Counted from the first letter of the stretch, positions 46,324-55,550 are shown. The stretch: 64,000 bases of DNA from Vicinamibacterales bacterium (GCA_036504215.1 DASXVO010000035.1:274753-338752); one strand, 5' to 3'. Numbers and translations: made by a program. Notes: generated from the letters alone by a model not told the origin.

Positions 46324-47730
46324 ATGAAACGCATCCACTTGATCGGTATCGGCGGCACCGCGATGGCCACCCTTGCGGCCATGCTCAAGCAGGAAGGGTT
46401 CGACGTTCGCGGCTCGGACCAGAACCTCTATCCGCCCATGAGCACGTTCCTCGCCGAGGAACGGATCGACACGCTGTCGGGCTATCGGGCAGAGCACATC
46501 ACGGCGGATCTCGACCTGGTGATCGTGGGCAACGCGGTGTCGCGCGGGAACCCAGAAGTCGAAGAGGTGCTCGATCGGAAGATCCGTCACTGCTCACTGC
46601 CGGAGGCCGTGCGCGAGCAGTTCCTCTGGGGCGCGCGGTCCGTGGTGGTGGCAGGCACGCACGGCAAGACCACCACGACGTCCATGGCGGCCTGGTTGCT
46701 GACGGTGGGTGGCCGCGACCCGAGCATGCTCGTCGGCGGGATCGCGGCGAACTTCGGCGCGGACGGGTCGAGCTACCGCCTCGGACAGGGGCGCGAGTTC
46801 GTCATCGAGGGCGACGAGTACGACAGTGCGTTCTTCGACAAGACGGCGAAGTTCCTGAAGTATCTGCCGGACATCGCGGTCATCGGCAACATCGAGTTCG
46901 ACCACGCGGACATCTATGCGAATCTGGACGAGATCCGGCTGGCGTTTCGGCGCCTGGTCAACCTCGTGCCCGGCCACGGCCTGCTGCTCCTCGGCACCGA
47001 CAGCCCGGAGGCGGCAGCGATGCACCAATTCGCGCGCTCACCTGTCGAGACGTTCGGGCTGGCGTCCGACGCCGACTGGTATGGCTACGATCTGCGCGTG
47101 AAAGACGGCGGCGTGCTGTTCGGCGTGCGATTCGGGGGAAAGAGCTACGCCCAGTTCCACCTGCCGCTGCTCGGTGCGCACAACGTGCGCAACGCGCTCG
47201 CCGCCATTGCCATCGGCCATGCGGTCGGTCTCGACCCGGGCACGATAGCGGACGGCCTTTCCAGCTTCAAGGGTGTGAAGCGCCGCCTCGAAGCCCTCGG
47301 CACGGTCGCCGGCGTGACCGTCTACGACGACTTCGCGCACCACCCGACCGCCATCGCGGAGACGCTGCGCGCCCTGCGTGCCGCGCATCCGTCGTCCCGA
47401 ATCCGCGCCGTCTTCGAGCCCCGGTCCGCCTCGTCGTGCCGCAAGGTGTTCCAGCAGGCGTTCGCCGAGGCGTTCGAGGCGGCCGACGATGTGATCATCG
47501 CGGCCGTGTTCCGATCGAACCTGCCCGAGTCGGAGCGGCTGTCGGTCGACCAACTGGTTGCGGACATCGAACGGCCGGGCCGGCGAGCCCGCCACATTCA
47601 GGGCGTGGACGAGATCGTATCCACGCTCGTGCGGGAGCGGAAGGAAGGCGACCAGGTGGTGTTGATGTCGAACGGCGGCTTCGGCGGCATCCACGGCAAG
47701 GTGATGGACGCGCTGCGCGCCGCTGGCTGA
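46324..47730 (+). CDS. mpl: UDP-N-acetylmuramate:tripeptide ligase Mpl
   Basis: Mpl rejoins recycled L-Ala-gamma-D-Glu-meso-DAP to UDP-MurNAc. The 468-residue Mur-ligase protein begins MKRIHLIGIGGTAMATLAAML. It has the P-loop AGTHGKTTTTSMAAWLL, EGDEYDSAFFDKTAKFLKY (the Mpl-type segment that differs from MurC), NIEFDHADIY and YDDFAHHPTAIAETLRAL. Neighbours nagZ and ldcA supply the tripeptide, which supports Mpl over MurC. Long upstream extensions in frame are rejected. Confidence 0.92.
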   Translation: MKRIHLIGIGGTAMATLAAMLKQEGFDVRGSDQNLYPPMSTFLAEERIDTLSGYRAEHITADLDLVIVGNAVSRGNPEVEEVLDRKIRHCSLPEAVREQFLWGARSVVVAGTHGKTTTTSMAAWLLTVGGRDPSMLVGGIAANFGADGSSYRLGQGREFVIEGDEYDSAFFDKTAKFLKYLPDIAVIGNIEFDHADIYANLDEIRLAFRRLVNLVPGHGLLLLGTDSPEAAAMHQFARSPVETFGLASDADWYGYDLRVKDGGVLFGVRFGGKSYAQFHLPLLGAHNVRNALAAIAIGHAVGLDPGTIADGLSSFKGVKRRLEALGTVAGVTVYDDFAHHPTAIAETLRALRAAHPSSRIRAVFEPRSASSCRKVFQQAFAEAFEAADDVIIAAVFRSNLPESERLSVDQLVADIERPGRRARHIQGVDEIVSTLVRERKEGDQVVLMSNGGFGGIHGKVMDALRAAG

Positions 47731-47788
47731 TCGTCAGGGACCTGGTGTTCGTGGTGCCCGTGGTGATCGGGCGCCGTGGGAGACGTCG

Positions 47789-48727
47789 ATGTCGTGGACC
47801 GAGGCCATTGATGCGGCGTTCGGACCGGAGCGGCTGAGGGAATACGTGCCGCTCGCGCCCCTGACCACCTTCCGGGTCGGCGGGCCGGCGGACTGGCTGC
47901 TCGAGGTACGCGACGGCGATGAACTGGCGCGGGCCGTCACGCTCGCGCGCGGGCACGGTCTCCCGGTGACGATCCTCGGAGGCGGGTCGAACGTGCTCGT
48001 GTCGGACGCGGGCATTCGTGGTGTTGTCGTTCGTCCAAAGGGGGGACACGTCGGCCTCGACGGGGGCTCGCAGGTGAGGGCCGACGCCGGCGTGTTGCTG
48101 AACAGCGTCGTCCGCTGGACGATCGGGCGTGGTCTCGCGGGACTCGAGGCCTGGGCGGGCACGCCGGGCACCGTCGGCGGCGCCGTCTTCGGCAACGCCC
48201 ACTACGGCGGGCATTCGATTGGCGACTTGGTTCAGTGCGTCAGGCTCCTGGCGCCGGATGGCCGCATCGCCGAAGTGCCGGCGCGCGACCTCGGTTTCGC
48301 GTACGATCGGAGCCGGCTCCAGGAGACCGGCGAGATCGCGTTGTCGGTGACATTCCTCCTTCGCCCCGGCGCCGATCCCGCCGACCTCCGCGAGATCGCG
48401 CGGCGCTCACTGGCGCACCGCAAGCGCACGCAGCCGCTCCACACGCCGAGCGCCGGGTGCATCTTCCAGAATCCGGATCCGGCGCGCGATCGGTTGCCGG
48501 AGGGCATCCCGCCGTCCGCCGGCGCGCTCGTCGACCGCGCCGGCCTCAAGGGGCACGCGATCGGCGGAGCACGAGTCTCAACGACCCACGCCAATTTCAT
48601 CGTCAACGAGGGCGGCGCGACGGCGGCCGACATTTGGGCCCTGATGACGTTGTGCCGGCGTACCGTGCGCGAGCGATTCGGGGTAGAGTTGCGCGAGGAA
48701 ATCCGATGTGTCGGGCGGCAGGGCTGA
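47789..48727 (+). CDS. murB: UDP-N-acetylenolpyruvoylglucosamine reductase
   Basis: MurB reduces the enolpyruvyl product of MurA with NADPH and FAD to UDP-MurNAc. The 312-residue type II-like protein shows APLTTFRVGGPADWLLEV, ILGGGSNVLVSDAGIRGVVV, GLAGLEAWAGTPGTVGGAVFGN and STTHANFIVNEGGATAADI. The usual catalytic Ser in the (G)SxFxNP phrase is Cys here (AGCIFQNP), a substitution seen in other MurB proteins. murA follows after 19 nt and produces its substrate. Confidence 0.93.
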   Translation: MSWTEAIDAAFGPERLREYVPLAPLTTFRVGGPADWLLEVRDGDELARAVTLARGHGLPVTILGGGSNVLVSDAGIRGVVVRPKGGHVGLDGGSQVRADAGVLLNSVVRWTIGRGLAGLEAWAGTPGTVGGAVFGNAHYGGHSIGDLVQCVRLLAPDGRIAEVPARDLGFAYDRSRLQETGEIALSVTFLLRPGADPADLREIARRSLAHRKRTQPLHTPSAGCIFQNPDPARDRLPEGIPPSAGALVDRAGLKGHAIGGARVSTTHANFIVNEGGATAADIWALMTLCRRTVRERFGVELREEIRCVGRQG

Positions 48728-48746
48728 GGTCCTGCCCGGTCAATCT

Positions 48747-50006
48747 ATGTCCACACTCCTGATCGAAGGCGGTCGTCCCCTGTCCGGACGGCTGGTCGTT
48801 GGCGGCAACAAGAACGCCGCTTTGCCGCTCGTTGCAGCCTGCCTGTTGACCGACGAGGAATGCGTCCTCACCAACGTGCCCTGCATCAGCGACGTGACCG
48901 TGATGGCGCGCCTGCTCGCGGATCTCGGCGCGACCGTGGACGGCATCGGCACCAGCACGCTGCGGATTCGCTGCGCGAAGGTCGAGCGCGACCAGCCCCA
49001 GAGCGCCCTCGTCGGCCGCCTGCGTGGGTCGGTACTGTTGCTCGGTCCCATGCTCGCGCGCCTCGGCCGCGCGCGCCTCGCGGCGCCGGGAGGCGACTTT
49101 CCGGCGCGACGAACCATCGCCATGCACCTCGAGGCGCTGCGCGCGATGGGTGCTCGCGAACTGGAAGGCGAGGGCCACGTGCTCGAGACGCCGCATGGAC
49201 TCCATGGCGCCTCGATGTACCTCGAGGAGGCCTCGGTCACCGGCACCGAGACGGCCCTCCTGGCCGCGGCCGCGGCCAAGGGCACCACGGAGATTCGCCA
49301 CGCCGCCTGCGAACCGCACGTCGTCGAGCTCTGCGAGTTCCTGCGGAAGATGGGCGCGGGCGTCACCGGCGAAGGAACCCACACGATCCGCGTCGAGGGC
49401 GCCGCCCGCCTGCGGGGCGCTTCGCATCGCCTCAGCGGCGACTACATCGAGGCCGGCAGTTGGGCCGTCGTGGCAGCCGTGACCGGTGGGGCGATCGACG
49501 TCGAGGGCGTGCGCGCGACCGACATGGAGGTCGTGGCATCGGTGCTCCACCGCATGCAGGTCCGCTGCGAACTCGAGGACAACCTGCTTCGCGTGGTGCC
49601 CTCGTCGCCCGTCGGCGGCTCCCGCATCGTCACCGGCCTCTGGCCCGGCGTGCCGAGCGATCTCATCAGCCTGATCACCGTGCTGGCCACGCAGGCGACC
49701 GGCCGCACGCTGCTGCACGACTGGATGTACGAACTGCGCCTGTTCGCGCTCGAGCAGTTGAGCGGCATGGGGGCCGATCTGTTCCTCTGCGATCCGCACC
49801 GGATCATCGTCACCGGTCCGAAGCGCCTTCGCGGCCGGACGCTCGACACGCGCGATCTCCGCTCCGGGATGGCCCTCGCTGCCGCTGCTCTCGCGGCCGA
49901 CGGCCTGAGCCGCCTCGGCCCGCTCGAAACCGTCGAGCGCGGATACGCGAACCTGACGGGACATCTGCAGGCGCTCGGGGCGCAGGTCGAGCGCATCGAG
50001 GCCTGA
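48747..50006 (+). CDS. murA: UDP-N-acetylglucosamine 1-carboxyvinyltransferase, Asp at the catalytic Cys position
   Basis: MurA transfers enolpyruvate to UDP-GlcNAc, the first committed step of peptidoglycan synthesis. The 419-residue protein has GGNKNAALPLVAACLL (K22, N23), GPMLARLGRARLAAPGG and the active-site loop in which the usual Cys (PGGC in E. coli, residue 115) is Asp117 (PGGD, GAC at 49095-49097). The downstream Arg is kept. It ends DLRSGMALAAAALAADG, ERGYANLTGHLQALGA. Asp variants are known in Mycobacterium and Chlamydia, where they remain active and resist fosfomycin, so a working enzyme is expected. It closes the nagZ-to-murA block. Confidence 0.93.
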   Translation: MSTLLIEGGRPLSGRLVVGGNKNAALPLVAACLLTDEECVLTNVPCISDVTVMARLLADLGATVDGIGTSTLRIRCAKVERDQPQSALVGRLRGSVLLLGPMLARLGRARLAAPGGDFPARRTIAMHLEALRAMGARELEGEGHVLETPHGLHGASMYLEEASVTGTETALLAAAAAKGTTEIRHAACEPHVVELCEFLRKMGAGVTGEGTHTIRVEGAARLRGASHRLSGDYIEAGSWAVVAAVTGGAIDVEGVRATDMEVVASVLHRMQVRCELEDNLLRVVPSSPVGGSRIVTGLWPGVPSDLISLITVLATQATGRTLLHDWMYELRLFALEQLSGMGADLFLCDPHRIIVTGPKRLRGRTLDTRDLRSGMALAAAALAADGLSRLGPLETVERGYANLTGHLQALGAQVERIEA

Positions 50007-50038
50007 GCCGGGCGCGTGGTGGGCGCCGCAGGCAACGA

Positions 50039-51808
50039 CTATTTGATTTCCTTGATGGGCGGCTTCGGCACGTCGCGGGGCGGAATCTCCACGGGCGGCT
50101 CCAGGAAGTTCCCGCCAGAATCGCGACCGATGCGAAACGGCCGCAGGTCCGTCTCAGACAGATCCAACACGCGGATGATGTGCGGGGTCAGGGTGAGGAT
50201 GATGTCGGTCTGCTGGCGCTCGCGGTGATTGCGGCCGAACAGGCGGCCGACGACCGGGATGTCGCTCACGCCAGGGATGCCGTCGAGCACCGTCCGCTCG
50301 TCGTCGCGAATCAGCCCGCCGAGGATGCTCGTCTCGCCGTCCTTCAGACGGATTACCGTCGTCACCGAACGGTTGCCGAACGTGGGCAGGTCGCCGTAAC
50401 CCTTGCCGGAGATGCTGCTCACCTCGACTTTGAGCTGCAGCGACACGTCGTCGTTGTGGTGCGTGCGCGGTGTCAGGTCGATGTTGACGCCGATGTTCTC
50501 GTAATTGAACGACGTGATGGGCTGCTGCGCGACGCCGCCCGTGGCGATCGGCGAGAACGTCGTCATCGGCACCGGGACGCGGTCGCCGAACTTCGCCTGC
50601 GCGGTGATGCCTTCAGAGGTCCGAAGTTGCGGGTTCGCGAGCGTCCGCGTGTTGCCGTCGCTCTTCATCAGCCGGTAGTACAACGACGGCAGGCCCGTCA
50701 GGAAGACGCTGGACGACGTGAGGGCCGTCAGGTCGCGAAGCGTCATCCCGGTGCGGTTGACCTCGGCCTGTCCGTCGATGCCTGGGCTCTGCGTCGAGCC
50801 TGGCGACGCGAGCTGGATGCCGTACTCGAGCATGTGCGTGCGATCCACCTCGAGCAACTCGACGTCGACCACGACCTCCGGCCGCGCCTTGTCGATGGCC
50901 GCAATCACCCGGCCGGCAGCCTGGATTCGTTCTGGCGTGTCCTTGATGGTGATGGCGTTGGTGGCCGTCGTCGGCGCAATCCGCCGCAGATCGATGACCA
51001 TCCGCAGCAGGTCAATCGTCTCCTTGAGATCCGCATTGCTCAGGAAGAACGTCCGGACGACTTCCTCTTCGTACTCCCGGCGCTTGGCCGGCGTGTCGGG
51101 GATCATCGTGATCGCCCGGGGCGCGGTGACGCGGTAGAAGTTACGTGTCGTGCTTGACAGCGCGTTCAGCGCGTTCTCGAAGTCGACGTTGCGCAGGTCG
51201 ATCGACACCGGCACGTCGCGGAACGCGGGGTCGAACAGCACGTTCACGTCGGCGAAGCGCGCGAGCGCGGTGAACACGTCGCGGCTGCCCGCCTCGCGGA
51301 AGACGAGCGATGCCGGCAGCTTGATGTCGTGCGGAAGGTCGAGTCCCGGCGGTGGGATGTCGCGGGTCCGCTCGATGAGCGTTTCGAGCTGCGTCTTGCC
51401 CTCCCGCGCAACCGCCACGCGCGCCCGCAGCTGGCTTCGGGCCGTCCGCAGTTCCTTGTCGATGTCACCCCTCGTCGGATTCAACTCCGATGCAATCTGC
51501 AGCTCGACGAGCGCCTCTTCCAGCTTGCCGACCGCCGCGTACCGGCGCCCGCGGCCGAAGTGGAACTCCGCCGCCCGGAGTCTCGAGCGCTCGAGCGCCA
51601 GGCGCGTGTCGAGGTTGCCGGGGTTGAGCCGTAACGCCTGCGTGTACTCGGCGACGGCACGATCGTAGTCCTGCCGTGCCTCTGCCTCGCGGCCGCGCCG
51701 CGCGATCTGCGTGGACGCGCACCCGGTGACGAGGAGCAGGAGAAGAACGCCGATGAGGCAGCGTGGGCCGGCGCAAAGCCGCGGTCCACTAGCGCGAGCG
51801 GGTTGCAT
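50039..51808 (-). CDS. Secretin-domain lipoprotein with TPR region
   Basis: The 589-residue protein has a lipoprotein signal (LVTGC, C30), a TPR-like helical region (about 35-140, GREAEARQDYDRAVAEYTQALRLNPGN) and an STN/N-domain-like beta part (VFREAGSRDVFTALARFADVNVLFD). The C-terminal secretin domain has FGDRVPVP, GVNIDLTPRTH and VTTVIRLKDGETSILGGLIRDDERTVLDGIPGVSDIPVVGRLFG. Secretins form outer-membrane channels for type II/III secretion or type IV pili. No gspE/F or pil genes are adjacent, so the export machinery is unclear. Its start overlaps the end of lolA by 20 nt. Confidence 0.82.
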   Translation of the reverse strand: MQPARASGPRLCAGPRCLIGVLLLLLVTGCASTQIARRGREAEARQDYDRAVAEYTQALRLNPGNLDTRLALERSRLRAAEFHFGRGRRYAAVGKLEEALVELQIASELNPTRGDIDKELRTARSQLRARVAVAREGKTQLETLIERTRDIPPPGLDLPHDIKLPASLVFREAGSRDVFTALARFADVNVLFDPAFRDVPVSIDLRNVDFENALNALSSTTRNFYRVTAPRAITMIPDTPAKRREYEEEVVRTFFLSNADLKETIDLLRMVIDLRRIAPTTATNAITIKDTPERIQAAGRVIAAIDKARPEVVVDVELLEVDRTHMLEYGIQLASPGSTQSPGIDGQAEVNRTGMTLRDLTALTSSSVFLTGLPSLYYRLMKSDGNTRTLANPQLRTSEGITAQAKFGDRVPVPMTTFSPIATGGVAQQPITSFNYENIGVNIDLTPRTHHNDDVSLQLKVEVSSISGKGYGDLPTFGNRSVTTVIRLKDGETSILGGLIRDDERTVLDGIPGVSDIPVVGRLFGRNHRERQQTDIILTLTPHIIRVLDLSETDLRPFRIGRDSGGNFLEPPVEIPPRDVPKPPIKEIK

Positions 51809-52457
51809 CTGTAATCAGCTCCACTCCGCGCGGGATGACAAACGTGAACGCCTTGTCTGGCAGCCCGACGTTCTCCTTCAGATTCGTGAAGACGAACATG
51901 GAGGTGCCTCCCTGGGCGTCGGTGGTCACGAGCCGGCGAATCTGCAGGCTGGATACATCGAGCACGAGCACCAGCCAGTCGTACTCCCGTTGCTGCGCGG
52001 ACGGCACGAGCTTGAGCGCGACCTCTCCCGGTCCGATGCCTGGGAAGTCGGCCAGTGACGGCTTGAAATCGCGCGACACATTGCCCTTGCCTGCCAGGAA
52101 CAGCGCCGGACTGCTCGCCTCGTCGGCCGGCGCCACCGTCGTCACGACGACCTGGCGATCCTCCGGCACGTACGAGTAGATCTTCACGCCGTCGGAGACG
52201 AACTCCTTCTTCTCGGGCGACGTGTAGGTCCAGTGCATCTTGCCGGGCTTCTTGATCAGCACCGTTCCGCGCTCGGTGACCTTCTTCCGCAGCACGCCGC
52301 CTTCGTAGGTGTGCAGAAAGTCGGCCGAGAAGTCGCGCACCTGATCGTATTTCCTCTGGAGGTCGCGGGCGAGGTCCTGCGCCGGCCTCGACGCCTGCGG
52401 CGGGGCAGGCGTCGCGACGAGCATCGAGACGAACACGGCAGCGGCGATAGTCAGCAT
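51789..52457 (-). CDS. lolA: Outer-membrane lipoprotein carrier LolA
   Basis: LolA shuttles lipoproteins through the periplasm to the outer membrane. The 222-residue protein starts with a signal peptide (MLTIAAAVFVSMLVATPAPPQA) and then has the LolA beta-fold phrases VRDFSADFLHTYEGGVLRKKVTERGTVLIKKPGKMHWTY and FVSDGVKIYSYVPEDRQVVV. It is translationally linked to the secretin lipoprotein gene that overlaps its end, a likely client. lolB/C/D/E are not in the window. Confidence 0.9.
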   Translation of the reverse strand: MLTIAAAVFVSMLVATPAPPQASRPAQDLARDLQRKYDQVRDFSADFLHTYEGGVLRKKVTERGTVLIKKPGKMHWTYTSPEKKEFVSDGVKIYSYVPEDRQVVVTTVAPADEASSPALFLAGKGNVSRDFKPSLADFPGIGPGEVALKLVPSAQQREYDWLVLVLDVSSLQIRRLVTTDAQGGTSMFVFTNLKENVGLPDKAFTFVIPRGVELITDATRSR

Positions 52458-52487
52458 GTTGGCCCAACGGGCTCATCAGCAACGATA

Positions 52488-54416
52488 TCACTTACCCGGC
52501 CGGATGATGAACCGCGTCTGGGGCGTGAACAGGCCGCCGAGCCACCCGGTCGCCCGTGGCGTTCCGTCCTCGTTCAGCGCGACGAACGACACGCCGCGGT
52601 CGAGCGTGAGCGCGTGCCGTCGATCGACGATGACGTGGCCGAAGCCCATGCGCCGGATGGTGTCGGCGGGCAGCCAGCATTCCATGCGGACATCCAGGCG
52701 GTGGCCGGCCATTGCCGTCCTCAGTCGGAACGGCCGCTCGCCGGCCTCCCGCGCAACGGGCGGTTCGCCGATTCGGCCGGCCAGGACGGCGAATCGGGCT
52801 CGCGGCAGGTCGTTCGGGCGCAATCCCAGCGCCCGAGCGGCATTGGCCAGCTCAGCCTGGTCCACCGGCGTGTCGGGATCGCCCTCGATGAGTCCGAGCA
52901 CGTAACTCGTCCCGCGCGGCAGCGCGGCAATCTTCTCTGCAAGCGTCGGCTGTGCGGCCCTGGGGTCACGCTCAATCGGCAGCAGATCGCCGTACGCCGC
53001 CCGCAGCATCGCCGCCGAGCCTTCGGTCAGTGCGACGGAACGTCCCATCTCCTGGTTGTGCCATACGAGGAACGGGAACGTCAGCATGATCTCCGGGACG
53101 TCGAACATGACCAGATCCGGGCGGGTGCATTTGCTGTAGTAGTCGAGGCCGTTGTGCAACTGCCAGTTCATGTCCGCGCCGAGGATCTCGCGGTTGCTGT
53201 CGAGCCCCGCGACCAGACCGTCGTAGAACTGCTTCGGGCCCCAGTCGCGACTGCGATCCATCGCCGGGTAGGTGTCGTAGGCCCGCCAGGCGGGGTAGGC
53301 CAGCAGAACCAGGGCGGCGCCCACACGGGCCGGTACCTGCCAGGCGCGACGTGGTCCGGCGCCCCGCGGAGGCGCGCCAGCCAGGTCCACGCGCTCGACC
53401 AGCCAGCCCGCGCCGCACCCGGCGGCCAGCGCGATCGCCCAGTGTGAGGGGAGATAGAAGACGTGCGTGTCGCCGACGTTGTAGGTGAACGCAAAGCCCC
53501 AGTTGACGATCCACAACACGGCCAGCAGCAGCCCGATCTGCCATCGGCGCACCCACGCCGCCCACAGGCCGATGAGCGCGGCCATCACGCCCGCCACGCC
53601 GAACTGCTGGCCGACGTCGAACCAGTACATGGCGAACCGGTCGCCAATCGTCGAGTTGGGAACTCCGACGACCATGACGGCGCGCCAGTCGGTCTTCGTC
53701 ACGTCGAACCAGAACGACTTCAGCATCTCGACGAGGCCGGCGTGGTCGGGCTCGGCGATCAGGGCGGAGAAGTTCCAGTAGTACTGCAGCGCGCCGAGCG
53801 ACGCGATGCCGACCGCGAGGAGCACGACGCGCGGCCGCAGCATCGACCGCAAACCGTCGGGGGCGGCCACGAGCAGGAACAGCGCGAAGCCCGGCAGTAA
53901 CAGCACCATCGACAGGTGGTTGCCGAATCCGATCGCGAAGATGCCGAAGAAGAGCGACAGCCGCGAAAGCGTCGGCCGCCGATGCCACGCGAGGAGCGCC
54001 AGCACGCAGGCGCCGACCAGGAAGAGGTGGAGCGAGTAGACCTCGGCGATGATGGCCTGCGACCAAAAGGTGTAGGAGCCGGCGAGGAACAGTCCCGCGA
54101 CGAGTCCGGCGACGACCGTGCCGCCGACTTCCGCGCCGACGAGCACCAGCAGGCCAACCGCCAGCGCCGCCTCCACGGCCGACGCGAGGTTGCAGGCGCG
54201 CGCGGGTTCGCCAGGCAGGAGGTGGAGGAAGACGTTGGTGACGGCGTAGTAGAGCGGGTAGCCCTCTCGCGGCGTCAGGACTGTCCGGCCGGTGACGGTC
54301 TGGAACGACGCCGTGTCGCCGAGATCCTGGCCGGGAAGCAGTGTGGTGACGTAGAGCAGGAAGGCGACGGCCGCCAGGGAGGCCGCGGCCAGCAGGCGCA
54401 GGCGCGTGGAGGACAC
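52488..54416 (-). CDS. DUF2723/GT-C-type membrane protein, putative glycosyltransferase
   Basis: The protein (642 residues from GTG 54416; the frame continues to 54503) has about eleven membrane helices in its first 400 residues. An N-terminal loop TLLPGQDLGDTASFQTV carries the conserved acidic residue of GT-C transferases, and AEVYSLHLF follows. The C-terminal 250 residues are largely soluble and carry a TPR-free beta/alpha region. The DUF2723 family is thought to transfer sugars from polyprenyl phosphates; substrates are unknown. GTG 54416 is preferred because it lies just past the rhodanese stop, while starting at 54503 would overlap it by 71 nt. Confidence 0.78.
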   Translation of the reverse strand: MSSTRLRLLAAASLAAVAFLLYVTTLLPGQDLGDTASFQTVTGRTVLTPREGYPLYYAVTNVFLHLLPGEPARACNLASAVEAALAVGLLVLVGAEVGGTVVAGLVAGLFLAGSYTFWSQAIIAEVYSLHLFLVGACVLALLAWHRRPTLSRLSLFFGIFAIGFGNHLSMVLLLPGFALFLLVAAPDGLRSMLRPRVVLLAVGIASLGALQYYWNFSALIAEPDHAGLVEMLKSFWFDVTKTDWRAVMVVGVPNSTIGDRFAMYWFDVGQQFGVAGVMAALIGLWAAWVRRWQIGLLLAVLWIVNWGFAFTYNVGDTHVFYLPSHWAIALAAGCGAGWLVERVDLAGAPPRGAGPRRAWQVPARVGAALVLLAYPAWRAYDTYPAMDRSRDWGPKQFYDGLVAGLDSNREILGADMNWQLHNGLDYYSKCTRPDLVMFDVPEIMLTFPFLVWHNQEMGRSVALTEGSAAMLRAAYGDLLPIERDPRAAQPTLAEKIAALPRGTSYVLGLIEGDPDTPVDQAELANAARALGLRPNDLPRARFAVLAGRIGEPPVAREAGERPFRLRTAMAGHRLDVRMECWLPADTIRRMGFGHVIVDRRHALTLDRGVSFVALNEDGTPRATGWLGGLFTPQTRFIIRPGK

Positions 54417-54432
54417 AGCGCGTTTCGTCCGA

Positions 54433-54804
54433 CTACGCCTTCGCGGCGGCTGCCGGAGGCGAGGGCTTTGGGGCCGTCTTCGACTCGGTTGGGAAGTTGG
54501 CACCGGCCCACGCGGCGATGCCGCCGGCGAGCACCGACACGCGGTAGCCCTGCTTGATCAACTCGGTGGCCACGCCGGAACTCGAGATCTCGTCCGGATC
54601 CGAATCGTACGCCACGACGTCCTGGTTGCGCGGAATGCGCGACGAGTCGATCGACCCTGGCGCCATGCGAATGGCACCCGGCAGCAGGATTGTGCTGTGC
54701 TCGTACGGGTACTTCAGGCGGACGTCGAGAATCGTCGGGCGCGCGGCCGCATCGCCCTCGAGCCGCTGCCTCAGATCTTCCTTGGAGATGCGCTGAACGG
54801 GCAT
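54433..54804 (-). CDS. Rhodanese-domain protein without catalytic Cys
   Basis: The 123-residue protein is a single rhodanese domain (MPVQRISKEDLRQRLEGDAAARPTILDVR, then KYPYEHSTILLPGAIRMAPG). In active rhodaneses the sequence after VVAYD carries C-x-x-x-x-R; here it reads VVAYDSDPDEISSSGVATELIKQGY, so the active Cys is replaced by Ser or Asp. I infer a non-catalytic domain, perhaps a binding module. A short Pro/Ala/Lys tail follows. It lies 16 nt before the DUF2723 gene in the same direction. Confidence 0.8.
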   Translation of the reverse strand: MPVQRISKEDLRQRLEGDAAARPTILDVRLKYPYEHSTILLPGAIRMAPGSIDSSRIPRNQDVVAYDSDPDEISSSGVATELIKQGYRVSVLAGGIAAWAGANFPTESKTAPKPSPPAAAAKA

Positions 54805-54914
54805 GGCGTATTGTCCCCGCCGGTCCGAGACGGTGTCAAGCGCGGAAAGTCGAGGTGGAAAGTCGGGGCGCACTCCGCGGGACGTGGGGGCTCGGCCTGC
54901 CCGAAAGGAGTGCG

Positions 54915-55118
54915 TTACTTCGGTCCCGCGGTTCGAATCTGCGCGAACAACCATCGGCGGCGCGCTCGTGCCGCGCGCGCGGCCGCGTCGTGGTGTTCGA
55001 CATCCCATCCGGGTGAACAATGTCCGCAGCGCATACACTTCAGGTGCACTGTTCCCTGGTTGCACCACACGCTGTTCTCGTGTCGTCCGAGCAGGTAGCA
55101 GTTGATCCAGTCCCACAT
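54915..55118 (-). CDS. Small Cys-rich (zinc-ribbon-like) protein
   Basis: This 67-residue protein has four Cys residues in a ribbon-like layout (WINCYLLGRHENSVWC, then LKCMRCGHCSPGW). The ATG 55118 is chosen because the conserved-looking segment begins there; a longer in-frame start at 55199 would add an Arg-rich stretch. It has no other recognisable motif. Comparable small CxxCG-SxGW proteins occur in many bacteria without known function. It ends 111 nt upstream of the rhodanese gene. Confidence 0.55.
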   Translation of the reverse strand: MWDWINCYLLGRHENSVWCNQGTVHLKCMRCGHCSPGWDVEHHDAAARAARARRRWLFAQIRTAGPK

Positions 55119-55389
55119 GGCGCCGTTCTCGCGAGAACCAATGCGTTCTGACGCGTCCCGCAGGAGGCTCCTCTTGGTGCGTCGCGCCCTCGCGGTCACA
55201 GGATGGCAATTGGAGTGCCAGCGATCGCTCTGTGCGAAAACGCACCCGTGCGACGCCGGGAAAGGCAGGCGTCACCACGTCGCTGCCGGCTGAGATGCCG
55301 CGTTGCCGGCGCTCAGCAGCAGTGCTGTTCGCGGGCGGCAGGGGTGGGTCTCGGACGCGTTTCTCCCCTGCGTCGTCCCGCGCGTTTCG
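55119..55389. other. Intergenic region before tRNA-Ala
   Basis: About 270 bases with no coding signal I can support. The tRNA promoter begins at 55390. Confidence 0.35.
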
Positions 55390-55419
55390 TTGCGGCGGGA
55401 TTCGATGGCATGCTAGAAT
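55390..55419 (+). promoter_or_regulatory. Promoter of tRNA-Ala
   Basis: TTGCGG (55390-55395) and TAGAAT (55414-55419) are 18 nt apart, the same design as the purC promoter. The tRNA begins about 40 nt downstream. Confidence 0.55.
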
Positions 55420-55458
55420 CGTGATTCCGTCGGCGGTCGCGACGGACCGTCTAAGAGT

Positions 55459-55534
<76 letters not shown>

Positions 55535-55550
55535 AACAATATGCTCAGAG

